DNA of 64,000 nt from Aromatoleum bremense (GTDB lineage: Bacteria > Pseudomonadota > Gammaproteobacteria > Burkholderiales > Rhodocyclaceae), in contig NZ_CP059467.1 of NCBI RefSeq assembly GCF_017894365.1, positions 1,178,001-1,242,000 of the forward strand. Reading direction: 5' to 3'. Position 1 is the stretch's first letter. Every line of letters begins with the position of its first letter. This document shows, piece after piece, positions 17,592 to 27,997 of this stretch. The notes under the pieces are model-generated. The model was given only the letters and a program-made list of their open reading frames with translations, did no database searches and had not been told where the DNA came from. The translations under genes were made by a program, and so were the position numbers.

Positions 17592-18443
17592 TCAGGGCGC
17601 CCCGCCGGCGAGCGCCGCCGCGAGCGTCGTCAGCACCACCTGCGGCGGCGCGTCGCGACGGCGAACCATCCCGGTCGGCACGCGGCCGACGTCCGTCGGC
17701 AACGGCTCGATCACGAGTTCGGCGGCGAGCGGCGAGCGCTCGACGACACGCCGCGGCATCAGCGTCCAGCCCAGCCCGACCGACACGCAGCCGAGGATTC
17801 CTTCGAGCGTGCCGAATTCCATCACGTCGGCGCACGCCTGCCCGCTCGCACGCTGCCAGGCAAGCGCCCGGGCACGGTACGCGCAGCCTTCACGGAAAAT
17901 GATCAGCGGCAGCGCCTGCGGGCCGGCGCCGTCGGCGCACACCTGCACGAGTTCCTCGACGACGAGTTCGTCAAACTGAAGATCGGGGTGCTTCACCGGT
18001 CCGGCAACGAACGCGCAGTCGAGCTTGTGGTCGAGCACCTTCTCGGTCAGCGCTGCACTGGTGTCCGCCTGCACCCGCAGCTCCAGCCCCGGATGTGCGG
18101 CGCGCACGGCCTTCAGCCCCGCGGGCAGGTGCAGCGCGGCGAAAGTCTCCATCGTGCCGATCCGCAATTCCCCCGCGCTCTCGCCGACCTGCCGCATCGC
18201 TGCGGTCGTCTGGCGTTCGAGCAGCAGCATCCGGCGCGCGTATTCGAGCAGCACGCGGCCGGACGGCGCGAGCTCGATCCCGCGCCCCTTGCGGAAAAAG
18301 AGCTCGGTCCCCAGCTCTTCCTCGAGCCGGCGGATCCGGCTGGTGACGTTCGACTGCACGGTGTTGAGCTTGCGCGACGCAGCGAGGATGCCCCCCTCCT
18401 CGACGACGGCCTGGAAGGTCCGCAACGCGACAAGTTCCATCAT
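17592..18443 (-). CDS. LysR-family transcriptional regulator
   Basis: A 283-residue LysR regulator with winged helix-turn-helix at about 3-62 (ASRKLNTVQSNVTSRIRRLE) and an effector domain from about 92 to 275. The NTVQSNVT recognition helix is like GltC/GltR- and YwbI-type regulators. It is divergent from the MFS transporter gene across a 98-base region holding two palindromes, so it most likely controls that transporter. It begins MMEL, so the start could be one codon later. Confidence 0.88.
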   Translation of the reverse strand: MMELVALRTFQAVVEEGGILAASRKLNTVQSNVTSRIRRLEEELGTELFFRKGRGIELAPSGRVLLEYARRMLLLERQTTAAMRQVGESAGELRIGTMETFAALHLPAGLKAVRAAHPGLELRVQADTSAALTEKVLDHKLDCAFVAGPVKHPDLQFDELVVEELVQVCADGAGPQALPLIIFREGCAYRARALAWQRASGQACADVMEFGTLEGILGCVSVGLGWTLMPRRVVERSPLAAELVIEPLPTDVGRVPTGMVRRRDAPPQVVLTTLAAALAGGAP

Positions 18444-18472
18444 CTATCTCCAAAATAGAATTTTTCGTTCAG

Positions 18473-18510
18473 AACAAATCGTTTGTTTCGATAGATTATC
18501 CTGTCTATCG
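18473..18510. promoter_or_regulatory. Two palindromes between LysR and MFS genes
   Basis: AACAAA-TCG-TTTGTT (18473-18487) is a perfect 6-bp inverted repeat; right beside it CGATAGA (18489-18495) and TCTATCG (18504-18510) form a 7-bp inverted repeat with an 8-base spacer. They lie in the shared promoter region of divergent genes and are probable regulator sites. Which is the LysR site is not decidable by eye. Confidence 0.55.
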
Positions 18511-18541
18511 TGTCTGATCGGAAGAACTGACGAGCCCCCGG

Positions 18542-19738
18542 ATGAACGAACAGAAAGAACGGATCAAGATTTTATGCGCAGGCATCTTCAGCCTGATTCT
18601 CGTGCTCGGTGTCGCGCGTTTCGCGTATACCCCGCTGCTGCCGCTGATGCAGCAGCAGGCGGGGCTCGGGATCGCCGAGGCCGGCTGGCTGGCGGCCGTC
18701 AACTACGCCGGCTATCTGTGCGGCGCGGTGCTCGCCGCGATGATCAGCGACCTCGTGCTCAAGGACCGCCTGTACCGGATCGGGATGGTCATCGCAGTCC
18801 TGAGCACCGCGATGATGGGCCTGACGACCGACTCCACCGTCTGGGCGGTGTCGCGCTTCGTCGCTGGGCTGAGCAGCGCCGCGGGCATGCTGTTCGGCAC
18901 CGGGCTGATCCTCAACTGGCTGATCCGTCACAACCATCGCAGCGAACTTGGCATCCACTTCGCCGGAATCGGCCTCGGCATCGCCGGCTGCGCGGCGGCC
19001 GTCGCGCTGATGAGTTCGTGGCTCGACTGGCGCGAGCAGTGGTTCGCGTTCACCGCGTTCGGCTGCGTGCTCCTGGTCCCGGCGCTGCGCTGGCTGCCGC
19101 CACCCGATCGCAGCGCGGTAACGAAGAGCGGCGAGGTCATGACCGACCGGCCGCCGACTGCGCTGTTCATGCGCCTCTTCATGGTCGCGTACTTCTGCGC
19201 GGGGATCGGCTACGTCGTCAGCGCGACCTTCATCGTCGCGATCGTCGACCAGTTGCCGGGACTCGCCGGGCGCGGCACGCTGGTGTTCCTCGCGATCGGC
19301 GTCGCCGCGGCGCCGGCCTGCATCGTCTGGGACTTCGTCGCGCGCCGCACCGGGGACCTCAACGCGCTGATCCTCGCGGCGGTGCTGCAGATCGGCGGCA
19401 TCCTGCTGCCGCTCGCCGGCGGCCTTCCCGCGGCACTCGCCGGCGCACTGCTGTTCGGCGGCACCTTCATCGGCATGGTCAGCCTCGTGCTGACGATGGC
19501 CGGCCGCTACTACCCGACGCGACCGGCGAAAATGATGGGCAAAATGACTGTTTCGTACGGCATCGCGCAGATCATCGCCCCGGCGCTGACCGGCTGGCTC
19601 GCGGGCTCGCTCGGCAGCTACGCCGCGGGACTGTACCTCGCGGCCGCGGCGATGGTCGTCGGCGTCGTCCTGCTGCTGGTGCTGAAAGCGGTCGAAAGGC
19701 GCGAAGCCGCGGGGGCCGTGCCGGCCTTCGAAGCCTGA
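18542..19738 (+). CDS. MFS transporter, YbfB/YjiJ-like
   Basis: A 398-residue major facilitator protein with about 12 hydrophobic helices and a central cytoplasmic loop near 180-205. The N-terminus (VLGVARFAYTPLLPLM) is the signature of the YbfB/YjiJ subgroup, whose substrates are mostly unknown. Its position next to a LysR regulator and an aromatic-degradation operon suggests a small organic acid as cargo, but nothing in sequence shows this. No terminator was seen before the convergent radical SAM gene 71 bases away. Confidence 0.85.
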   Translation: MNEQKERIKILCAGIFSLILVLGVARFAYTPLLPLMQQQAGLGIAEAGWLAAVNYAGYLCGAVLAAMISDLVLKDRLYRIGMVIAVLSTAMMGLTTDSTVWAVSRFVAGLSSAAGMLFGTGLILNWLIRHNHRSELGIHFAGIGLGIAGCAAAVALMSSWLDWREQWFAFTAFGCVLLVPALRWLPPPDRSAVTKSGEVMTDRPPTALFMRLFMVAYFCAGIGYVVSATFIVAIVDQLPGLAGRGTLVFLAIGVAAAPACIVWDFVARRTGDLNALILAAVLQIGGILLPLAGGLPAALAGALLFGGTFIGMVSLVLTMAGRYYPTRPAKMMGKMTVSYGIAQIIAPALTGWLAGSLGSYAAGLYLAAAAMVVGVVLLLVLKAVERREAAGAVPAFEA

Positions 19739-19809
19739 CGCGGGACCGGGCCATTCCGTCCAGCATGCCCCCGGCAGGCTTCGCGAGGCGGCCGAGGCGG
19801 CGTACTACG

Positions 19810-20940
19810 CTACGGCATCACTTCAACGTAGTCGTAGATCTCGCAGTCGGTGATCTCGCGCCGTACCGCAAGCGGTGCGTTCGCGAACCACGCGTGCGGG
19901 TTGCGGCGGTCGATCTCGGCGCCCATGAACTTCACGAGTTCGCAGATCGGCTCGACGACCTGCTCGCGGTACGGTGCGTCGTCGAGCACGTAGCCGACGT
20001 AGAGGTTCTTCATGCAGTTGCGGCGGCAGAACGCGAGCGCCTCGCACGACTCGCACGGCATCGCCGGCGTCGGCTGCAGCGGGCTCGCCTTCAGCCAGTT
20101 CGCGACGAGGTCGCCCTGCTGCATCTCGGGACGGTGCGTCAGGTCCGGGCACGGGAAGATGCGCCCGTCCGGCAGGATGTTGAGGATATGCGTCGACGCG
20201 CGGCATTGCGACAGTCCGCTGCACGCTTCGCGAGCGCGCGACGGCAGCACCTTGTTGCGCACGGTGCCCATCAGCGGAATGAACGGGTACAGCGCGGGTG
20301 AAGCGAAGAACTTGTCGATCAGCAGCGAGAGCGCTTCCTTCTTGCGGGGCATGGCTTCAGCATCGTAGAAGCCTTCGGCCTGCGTGAACTGCCAATACAC
20401 GTAGTCGAAGGCCGGCAGCAGGCTGTCGAGCTCGTCGAAGCTGATGTCCGGGTGTCCCCACGTCACGCGCGCGGTCAGCTTGCCGCCGAGCTTCGGCCGG
20501 ATCTTTTCGATGTTCGCCGTCACCTTGCGATACACGCCGCGGCCACGGTAATGGTCGGTCGTGTGCTCGGCGCCATCGACCGACACGAGCACGTTCGACA
20601 GCTTCGTGAGCACCGCCTCCGGCAGCCGGTGCAGCAGCGTGCCGTTGGTCTGCAGCTGGAAGCGGAAGGTCGGGTGGCGTTCCATCAATGCGGCCATGAA
20701 CGGGATGTTCAGCGTCGGCTCGCCGCCGTAGAACGTGACGTAGATCTCCTTGTCGGCCAGATGCGTCGCGATGAAGGCGTCGAGCGTGTCGAGTGAATAC
20801 GCGACCTTGCCCTGCGAGCCGAGCACGTCGCCGACCGCAATCGAGCAGTACGAGCACTTCAGGTTGCAGGCGAGCGTCGTGAAGATGTTGAGTTCGACGC
20901 GGTTGCCGACGATCGGCCGGCGCAGTTCGGGTGCGTTCAT
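19810..20940 (-). CDS. Radical SAM/SPASM-domain protein, substrate unknown
   Basis: A 376-residue radical SAM enzyme. The SAM-cluster motif CxxxCxxC is C25, C29, C32, followed by YGGEPTL (71-77). The C-terminal part carries a full SPASM pattern: C246-X12-G-X4-C264, then C296-X2-C299-X5-C305-X3-C309, then C333, enough for two auxiliary Fe-S clusters. SPASM enzymes usually modify peptides or protein side chains (anSME, RiPP maturases). No short precursor peptide, peptidase or exporter was recognisable beside it. It sits alone between the ftsX end and the convergent MFS gene. An archaeal-type peptide-modifying subfamily is possible, but I cannot assign one. Confidence 0.85.
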   Translation of the reverse strand: MNAPELRRPIVGNRVELNIFTTLACNLKCSYCSIAVGDVLGSQGKVAYSLDTLDAFIATHLADKEIYVTFYGGEPTLNIPFMAALMERHPTFRFQLQTNGTLLHRLPEAVLTKLSNVLVSVDGAEHTTDHYRGRGVYRKVTANIEKIRPKLGGKLTARVTWGHPDISFDELDSLLPAFDYVYWQFTQAEGFYDAEAMPRKKEALSLLIDKFFASPALYPFIPLMGTVRNKVLPSRAREACSGLSQCRASTHILNILPDGRIFPCPDLTHRPEMQQGDLVANWLKASPLQPTPAMPCESCEALAFCRRNCMKNLYVGYVLDDAPYREQVVEPICELVKFMGAEIDRRNPHAWFANAPLAVRREITDCEIYDYVEVMP

Positions 20941-21016
20941 GATTTGTCGTGCGTGAGCTGAGGGAAATGTTTCCGCGGCGGGCGCGGATTATAGCCGCAG
21001 CCCGCCGCCAGGAGCC

Positions 21017-21919
21017 TTACGTCAGGCGTTCGGCAAGATGGCGGCGTACCGAGATCGCGCTGCCGAGCCAGCCGAGGAACGCGGCGAAGCCGAGGATCGC
21101 CGCGCTCTCGCGCAGGCCCGGCCCGCTCAGCGTGAACACCGCACCGTAAGTCTCGGCGAGACTCGCAACCGGCCCGCCGAGCGCCTGCACGGTCGCCCAC
21201 ACGGTCGCCAGCGCGACGCCGCCGCCGAGCAGGCCCTGCAAAGTGCCGAACCAGTAGAACGGGCGGCGGATGAAGCGGTCGGTCGCGCCGAGCAGGCGGC
21301 TGACGTCGATCTCGTGACGCTGCGTGAGGATCTGCAGCCGGATCGTGTTGAACGTGACGATGACGAGCGCGAAGCCCAGCAGCCCGGCGAGCAGCAGCAC
21401 CGCGGACTGCCCGAGCCCGAGCAGCGCATGCAGGCGCTTGACCCACGCCGAATCGAGCTGCACGTGGGCGACGCCCGGCCACGCCGCAAAGCGCGCGTGC
21501 AGCGCTTCGTACGCCGCCGGATCGTCGCTGCCCGACGTGACGATGAACGCGTCGGGCAGGGGGTTCGACGTCAGGCCGCCGAGCACGTCGCCAAGGCCGC
21601 TGTGCTCGAGTTGCCGCAGCGCCTCGTCCTTGGGCACATGGCGGTAGCCGGCGAGCTCGCCGTCGGCGCGCAGCCGCTTCTCGATCGCGGCGATGTCGGC
21701 GTCCGACGCGTCCTGCGCCATGAACACGCTGATTTCAGGCGTTCCGGAGACGCCGCGCGCGAGCGACGCGACGTTGTCGAGGAGCAGGTAGCCGGCCGCC
21801 GGCAGCGACAGCGCGATGCCGACGACGAGCGCCGACAGCAGCGTTCCTAGCGGTTGCGCGACGAGGCGCCGCAGCGCCAGCGCGAACGCGCGCAGATGCA
21901 GCGAAAACCAGTTCATCAT
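21017..21919 (-). CDS. ftsX: Cell division protein FtsX
   Basis: A 300-residue inner-membrane protein forming the FtsEX ABC-type complex that activates peptidoglycan amidases at the septum. Hydrophobic segments lie near 24-47, 172-195, 222-245 and 268-288, giving the usual four-helix topology with a periplasmic loop of about 120 residues after the first. It overlaps ftsE by 4 bases (21916-21919), so the pair is coupled. Confidence 0.94.
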   Translation of the reverse strand: MMNWFSLHLRAFALALRRLVAQPLGTLLSALVVGIALSLPAAGYLLLDNVASLARGVSGTPEISVFMAQDASDADIAAIEKRLRADGELAGYRHVPKDEALRQLEHSGLGDVLGGLTSNPLPDAFIVTSGSDDPAAYEALHARFAAWPGVAHVQLDSAWVKRLHALLGLGQSAVLLLAGLLGFALVIVTFNTIRLQILTQRHEIDVSRLLGATDRFIRRPFYWFGTLQGLLGGGVALATVWATVQALGGPVASLAETYGAVFTLSGPGLRESAAILGFAAFLGWLGSAISVRRHLAERLT

Positions 21920-22578
21920 GCCGCGGCCTCGATAAGCAGGCCTTTGCCGAGCACGATCCGGCGCGGCTGGTGCTTGGCGAACAGGCGATCGTCATGGGTC
22001 GACACGAGCACCGTGACGCCCGCCGCGTTGAAGGACTTGAAGAGGGTCGCGATCTCGGCCGCGTAGGCGGTATCGAGGTGCGCGGTCGGCTCATCGGCGA
22101 TCAGGATCGAGGGCCGGTTGACGATCGCTCGCGCGATCGCGACCCGCTGCTGCTCGCCGCCGGACAGCCCGGCCGGCATTTCGCGCTCGCGCCCTGCGAG
22201 GCCGACGCGGTCGAGCGCAGCGGCGACGCGCTTTGCCGCATCACGCGGCGGATGGCCGGTGATCACAAGCGGCAGCATCACGTTGTCGAACACGTTGCGG
22301 TCGTACAGCAGCCGGCTTTCCTGCAGCACGAGCCCGAGATTGCGGCGCAGGTACGGAATCGCGCGCCGCCGCAGGCCGGACACGTCCTGGCCGCTGATGC
22401 GCACCGTGCCCGAGGTCGGGCGCTCGATCGCGGCGATCAGTTTCAGCAGCGTGCTCTTGCCCGCGCCGGAGTGCCCGGACAGCACCGCGAGTTCGCCGGC
22501 AGGGATCTCGAAGCTCACGCCGGCGAGTGCGGTGTAGCCGCCGGGATAACGCTTCACGACCTCTTCGAAAACGATCAT
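21916..22578 (-). CDS. ftsE: Cell division ATP-binding protein FtsE
   Basis: A 220-residue ABC ATPase partner of FtsX. Walker A is SGHSGAGKS (34-42), the signature is [15 protein letters not shown], and Walker B is [12 protein letters not shown]. The start at 22578 overlaps the ftsY stop by 4 bases; an open frame upstream of it lies inside ftsY and is rejected. ftsY-ftsE-ftsX is the classical order. Confidence 0.95.
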   Translation of the reverse strand: MIVFEEVVKRYPGGYTALAGVSFEIPAGELAVLSGHSGAGKSTLLKLIAAIERPTSGTVRISGQDVSGLRRRAIPYLRRNLGLVLQESRLLYDRNVFDNVMLPLVITGHPPRDAAKRVAAALDRVGLAGREREMPAGLSGGEQQRVAIARAIVNRPSILIADEPTAHLDTAYAAEIATLFKSFNAAGVTVLVSTHDDRLFAKHQPRRIVLGKGLLIEAAA

Positions 22579-23729
22579 GCCGCGCTGCCGGCTCCGTTCG
22601 TATCGAACAGCGCGTCGACGAACTCGCGCGCCTTGAACGGCTGCAGGTCGTCGATCCCTTCGCCGACGCCGATGAAGCGCAGCGGCCGCGGGTACTGCCG
22701 TGCGATCGCGGCGACGACTCCGCCTTTCGCGGTGCCGTCGAGCTTCGTGACGACGAGGCCGGTGACGCCGATCGCGCTGTCGAAAGCCTTCACCTGCGCC
22801 AGCGCGTTCTGGCCGATGTTGGCGTCGAGAACGAGCAGCACTTCGTGCGGCCCGGTCGGGGAAGCCTTCGCGATGACCCGTTTGACTTTCGCGATCTCGT
22901 CCATCAGATGCAGCTGCGTCGGCAGCCGCCCCGCGGTGTCGGCGAGCACGACATCGATGCGGCGTGCCTTGGCCGCGTTGATCGCGTCGAAGATCACCGC
23001 CGCCGAGTCGCCGCCGTCCTGCGCGATGACGGTGACGTTGTTGCGCTGACCCCACGTCATCAGCTGTTCGCGCGCCGCGGCGCGAAACGTGTCGCCGGCA
23101 GCGAGCAGCACGCTCCTGCCCTGCGCCTGGAAATATTTCGCGAGCTTGCCGATCGAGGTCGTCTTGCCCGAGCCGTTCACGCCGGCGATCATGATGATGT
23201 AGGGACTGTGGCCGGACACGTCGAGCGGTTCCTCGAGCGGCAGCAGGATCGCGTGCAACTCGTCGGCGAGCGCCTTCTGCAGCTGGTCGGCAGTCTCGAG
23301 CCGGTCGCGCTTCCAGCGCTTGCGCAGTTCGCCGAGCAGGTGCTGCGTCGCCTCGACGCCGCAGTCGGCCATCAGCAGCGTCGCCTCGAGCTCCTCGAGC
23401 AGCTCCTCGTCAATCTTGCGCCGGCCGAAGAGGCTCGCGAGCCCCCCGCCGAGCTGCTGGCGGGTACGGCTGAGTCCCGCCTTGAGCCGCTCGGACCACG
23501 AACGTTTCGCGGCCGGCCTGGCAATCTCCGCGGCGAGCGGGAGGGGGGCTTCAAAGGGAGCTTCAAAGTCGGGACCGGCTTCGGCCGGTGGCGCCGGCCG
23601 CACCGCTTCGGCGATCGGTTCGGCCTGATCGAGCGCGGGCTCCGCGGCCGGGATCTCGCCCGGCTGCGCCTTGTCTTCCACCGCGTTGGGCTTCGCGGGC
23701 TTTTTTTTCAGGAAACCAAACATGGACAT
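22575..23729 (-). CDS. ftsY: Signal recognition particle receptor FtsY
   Basis: A 384-residue SRP GTPase docking ribosome-SRP complexes at the membrane. An acidic, Ala/Pro/Glu-rich A domain covers about 1-85 and starts with the membrane-targeting FGFLKKK. The NG domain follows with G1 GVNGSGKTT, G3 DTAGRLP and G4 TKLDGTAKGG. The protein begins MSMFGF, so the start may be either methionine. It is divergent from the M16 peptidase gene. Confidence 0.95.
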   Translation of the reverse strand: MSMFGFLKKKPAKPNAVEDKAQPGEIPAAEPALDQAEPIAEAVRPAPPAEAGPDFEAPFEAPLPLAAEIARPAAKRSWSERLKAGLSRTRQQLGGGLASLFGRRKIDEELLEELEATLLMADCGVEATQHLLGELRKRWKRDRLETADQLQKALADELHAILLPLEEPLDVSGHSPYIIMIAGVNGSGKTTSIGKLAKYFQAQGRSVLLAAGDTFRAAAREQLMTWGQRNNVTVIAQDGGDSAAVIFDAINAAKARRIDVVLADTAGRLPTQLHLMDEIAKVKRVIAKASPTGPHEVLLVLDANIGQNALAQVKAFDSAIGVTGLVVTKLDGTAKGGVVAAIARQYPRPLRFIGVGEGIDDLQPFKAREFVDALFDTNGAGSAA

Positions 23730-23751
23730 TCGGGTCTGTTGTGACGTTTGA

Positions 23752-23770
23752 ACTTCGGCGGCGCCGAAGT
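23752..23770. promoter_or_regulatory. Palindrome between ftsY and the M16 peptidase gene
   Basis: ACTTCGGC (23752-23759) and GCCGAAGT (23763-23770) form a perfect 8-bp inverted repeat with a 3-base spacer in the 134-base divergent region. It may be a regulator site or a structured leader. No T run follows, so it is not a simple terminator. Confidence 0.4.
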
Positions 23771-23863
23771 CCCAATAACGCTAAGATGCGGCTGCACGTT
23801 CGAGCGGCGCCGGGTTTCGTCCGGGCCGCGAGCCGCGAATTCTACCAGATGCAGGACATCTCC

Positions 23864-25237
23864 ATGTTTCGCCAGAACTTTCCCCGCATCGCCCTGCTTA
23901 CCGCCGCGCTGTTCGCCGCGGCCGGGCCGCTTCACGCGAATCCGTTCGAAACGACCCTCGACAACGGCATGCAAATCATCGTCAAGGAAGACCGCCGCGC
24001 CCCGTCGGTGGTTCATATGGTGTGGTACGACGTCGGCGCGATGGACGAACCCGAAGGCGTCTCGGGCATCGCGCATCTGCTCGAACACCTGATGTTCAAA
24101 GGTACGGAAAAAGTCGGCCCGGGCGAGTTCAACAAGCGCGTCGCGGCGATCGGCGGGCGCGACAACGCCTTCACGTCACGCGACTACACCGCGTATTTCC
24201 AGCAGATCCCGCCGGCGCAGCTGGGCGACATGATGATGCTCGAAGCGGACCGGATGGCGAACCTGAAGATCACCGATCCGCTGTTCGCGCCGGAGCTCGA
24301 CGTCGTCCGGGAAGAACGGCGCCTGCGCACCGAAGACGAACCGCGCGCGCTGGTGCATGAGCAGCTGATGGCCACGGCGTTCCAGGCCAACCCGTATGGC
24401 CGTCCGGTCATCGGCTGGATGACCGACCTCGACACGATGACGGCCGAGGACGCGCGCACCTGGCACAAGAGCTGGTACGCACCGAACAACGCGCGCCTCG
24501 TCGTCGTCGGCGACGTCGACCACCAGGCGGTGTTCGACCTCGCCCGCCGCCACTACGGCGCGGTGGCCGCGCGCGAACTGCCGAAGCGGCGCATCACTCC
24601 CGAACCGGAGCAGCTCGGCCCGCGCCAGAGCGTCGTCAGGGCGCCAGCCGAACTGCCGTACGTCACGCTGGCATGGCGCGCGCCGACGCTGCGCGATCCG
24701 GCGAACGACCGTGACGTGTATGCGCTGCAGGTGCTCGCGGCGGTGCTCGACGGCTATGACGGCGCGCGCCTGCCACGCCGGCTGGTGCGCGAGACTCGCG
24801 TCGCGGTGTCGGTCGGCGCCGGCTACGACGGCACCGCGCGCGGCCCGTCACTGTTCACGCTCGACGCCGCTCCCGCGGCGGGCAAGACCGTAGCCGACGT
24901 CGCCGCGGCGCTGCGCGGCGAGATCGCGCGCATCCAGAAGGAAGGGATCGCCGAGGACGAGCTCGATAGGGTCAAGACGCAGACCATCGCCGGCGAAGTC
25001 TACAAGCGCGACTCGCTGATGGGGCAGGCGATGGAGATCGGCTTCCTTGAGGCGAGCGGCCTGTCGTGGCGTGACGAGGCGGCGCTGCTCGAAGGCGTCC
25101 GGCGCGTCACCGCCGCCGAGGTCCAGGCGGTCGCGCGCAAATATTTCACCGACACCACGCTGACCCGGGCACAGCTCGACCCGCTGCCCGTTTCCGCCGG
25201 ACAGCCTCGCCCCGCGACGCCGGCGACGAGGCACTAG
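23864..25237 (+). CDS. M16 family zinc metallopeptidase (catalytic subunit)
   Basis: A 457-residue insulinase-like peptidase. A signal peptide is clear at 1-25 (FPRIALLTAALFAAAGPLHA), so it acts in the periplasm. The inverted zinc motif HxxEH is complete at 71-75 (HLLEH), with a downstream glutamate in the VVREERRLRTEDEPR stretch. The start at 23864 has AGGA 7 bases upstream; an in-frame ATG at 23849 is an alternative. It ends 1 base before a second M16 gene lacking the zinc motif, so the two probably form a heterodimer. Confidence 0.9.
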   Translation: MFRQNFPRIALLTAALFAAAGPLHANPFETTLDNGMQIIVKEDRRAPSVVHMVWYDVGAMDEPEGVSGIAHLLEHLMFKGTEKVGPGEFNKRVAAIGGRDNAFTSRDYTAYFQQIPPAQLGDMMMLEADRMANLKITDPLFAPELDVVREERRLRTEDEPRALVHEQLMATAFQANPYGRPVIGWMTDLDTMTAEDARTWHKSWYAPNNARLVVVGDVDHQAVFDLARRHYGAVAARELPKRRITPEPEQLGPRQSVVRAPAELPYVTLAWRAPTLRDPANDRDVYALQVLAAVLDGYDGARLPRRLVRETRVAVSVGAGYDGTARGPSLFTLDAAPAAGKTVADVAAALRGEIARIQKEGIAEDELDRVKTQTIAGEVYKRDSLMGQAMEIGFLEASGLSWRDEAALLEGVRRVTAAEVQAVARKYFTDTTLTRAQLDPLPVSAGQPRPATPATRH

Positions 25238-25238
25238 C

Positions 25239-26620
25239 ATGAATCCGACCACCCTGATTCGGAAGATCGCCCCTGCCCGCGCGGCGCTGTTCGCGCTGGC
25301 GGCCTTCGCAAGCCTCGGCACGGCGATCGCCGGCCCGAACATCCAGCACTGGACCGCCCCGACCGGTGCACGCGTATTTTTCGTCGAAAGCCATGCGCTG
25401 CCGCTCGTCGACGTGCAGGTCACGTTCGCCGCCGGTGGCGCGCTCGACCCGGTGGGCGCCGCCGGCGTCGCGAGCCTGACGCGCAGCCTGCTCGATGCGG
25501 GCACGGAAAGCCTGAACGAACAGCAGATCGCCGAACGGATCGCCGATAGCGGTGCCCGCATCGGCGGCGGCACCGACAAGGACATGGCCAGCCTGTCGGT
25601 GCGCACCCTGTCGAGCGAGGCCGAGCGCGAAGCGGCCATCGGGCTCGCCGCGCGGCTGCTCGCGAAGCCGACATTCCCGGCGGAGATCCTCGAACGCGAG
25701 CGGGCCCGCAGCATTGCCGGCCTGCGCGACGCGCTGACGCGCCCGGACACGCTCGCCGCACGCAGCTTCACCCGCGCGATCTATGGCGATCACCCGTATG
25801 GCCGGCTCGTCACCGTCGAATCGCTGCGGCGCATCAAGCGCGACCAGATCAAAGCGTTTCATAAGGCGCACTACACCGCGCTTGCGGCCAGTGTCGCGAT
25901 CGTCGGCGACGTCAGCCGCGACCAGGCCGAACGGATCGCGGTCCGCCTCACCGAAGCCCTGCCCGCCGGGACGCCGCCTGCCCCGCTGCCCCCGCCGCAG
26001 CTTCCGCCCCGCCTGATCGAACATATCGAGCACCCCTCTGCGCAGGCCCACATCCTCATGGGGATGCCGGGAATCTCGCGCGACGACCCGGATTATTTCC
26101 CGCTGGTCGTCGGCAACTACGTCCTCGGCGGGGGCGGTTTCGTGTCGCGGCTGACGAAGGAAGTGCGCGAAAAACGCGGCTTCGCGTACAGCGTCTTCAG
26201 CTCGTTCCAGCCGCAGCGCGTCGCCGGACCGTTCGAAATCGGACTGCAGACGCGCGGCAGCCAGGCAAAGGAGGCGGGGCAGGTGACGCAGACGGTACTC
26301 GACGAATTCATCGCCGCCGGCCCGACCGCCGAGGAACTGCAAGCGGCCAAGGACAACCTCATCAACGGCTTCGGCCTACGGCTCGACTCGAATCGCAAGA
26401 TCCTCGACTACGTGTCGATGATCGGCTTCTACGGCTTGCCGCTGGACTGGCTCGACACCTATCCGGAGCGCGTCGCCGAAGTCACCGTCGAGGCCGTGCG
26501 CGACGCTTTCTCGCGCCGCATTCGTGACGAGCACCTTGTGACAGTGGTCGCCGGCGGCAACGGCGACGTGGTCGCCAACGGCGGCGAACGTGTGCCGGCG
26601 GCCAAGGCGGAACCTTCCAA

Positions 26621-26624
<4 letters not shown>
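25239..26624 (+). CDS. M16 family peptidase-like protein (non-catalytic R/Y subunit)
   Basis: A 461-residue insulinase-fold protein with an N-terminal signal peptide (about 1-31, ending TAIA). At the place of HxxEH the sequence reads VASLTRSLLDAG, so zinc binding and catalysis are lost. The C-terminal half keeps the R/Y substrate-binding pair in FVSRLTKEVREKRGFAYS. Paired active and R/Y M16B subunits are well known in bacteria. It directly follows the catalytic partner and runs into rsmD with a 4-base overlap. Confidence 0.9.
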
Positions 26625-27648
<1,024 letters not shown>

Positions 27649-27659
27649 CGAGGAAGTAA

Positions 27660-27917
<258 letters not shown>

Positions 27918-27953
27918 GCAGGCGCCCCGCACACTGCGGGGATCGGACAAGCG

Positions 27954-27982
27954 AAGCGCACCCGAAGGTGCGCTTTCTTTTT
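27954..27982 (+). terminator. Rho-independent terminator after the ferredoxin gene
   Basis: Stem AAGCGCACC (27954-27962) and GGTGCGCTT (27967-27975), loop CGAA, followed by a T-rich tail. It ends the M16-rsmD-coaD-ferredoxin run and faces the convergent GTPase gene. Confidence 0.87.
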
Positions 27983-27997
27983 TCCGGACTCGGTCGC

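Noticed and set aside
19739..21016. A RiPP precursor peptide for the SPASM radical SAM enzyme
   Set aside because: The gaps 19739-19809 and 20941-21016 contain no short frame with RBS and plausible core peptide.
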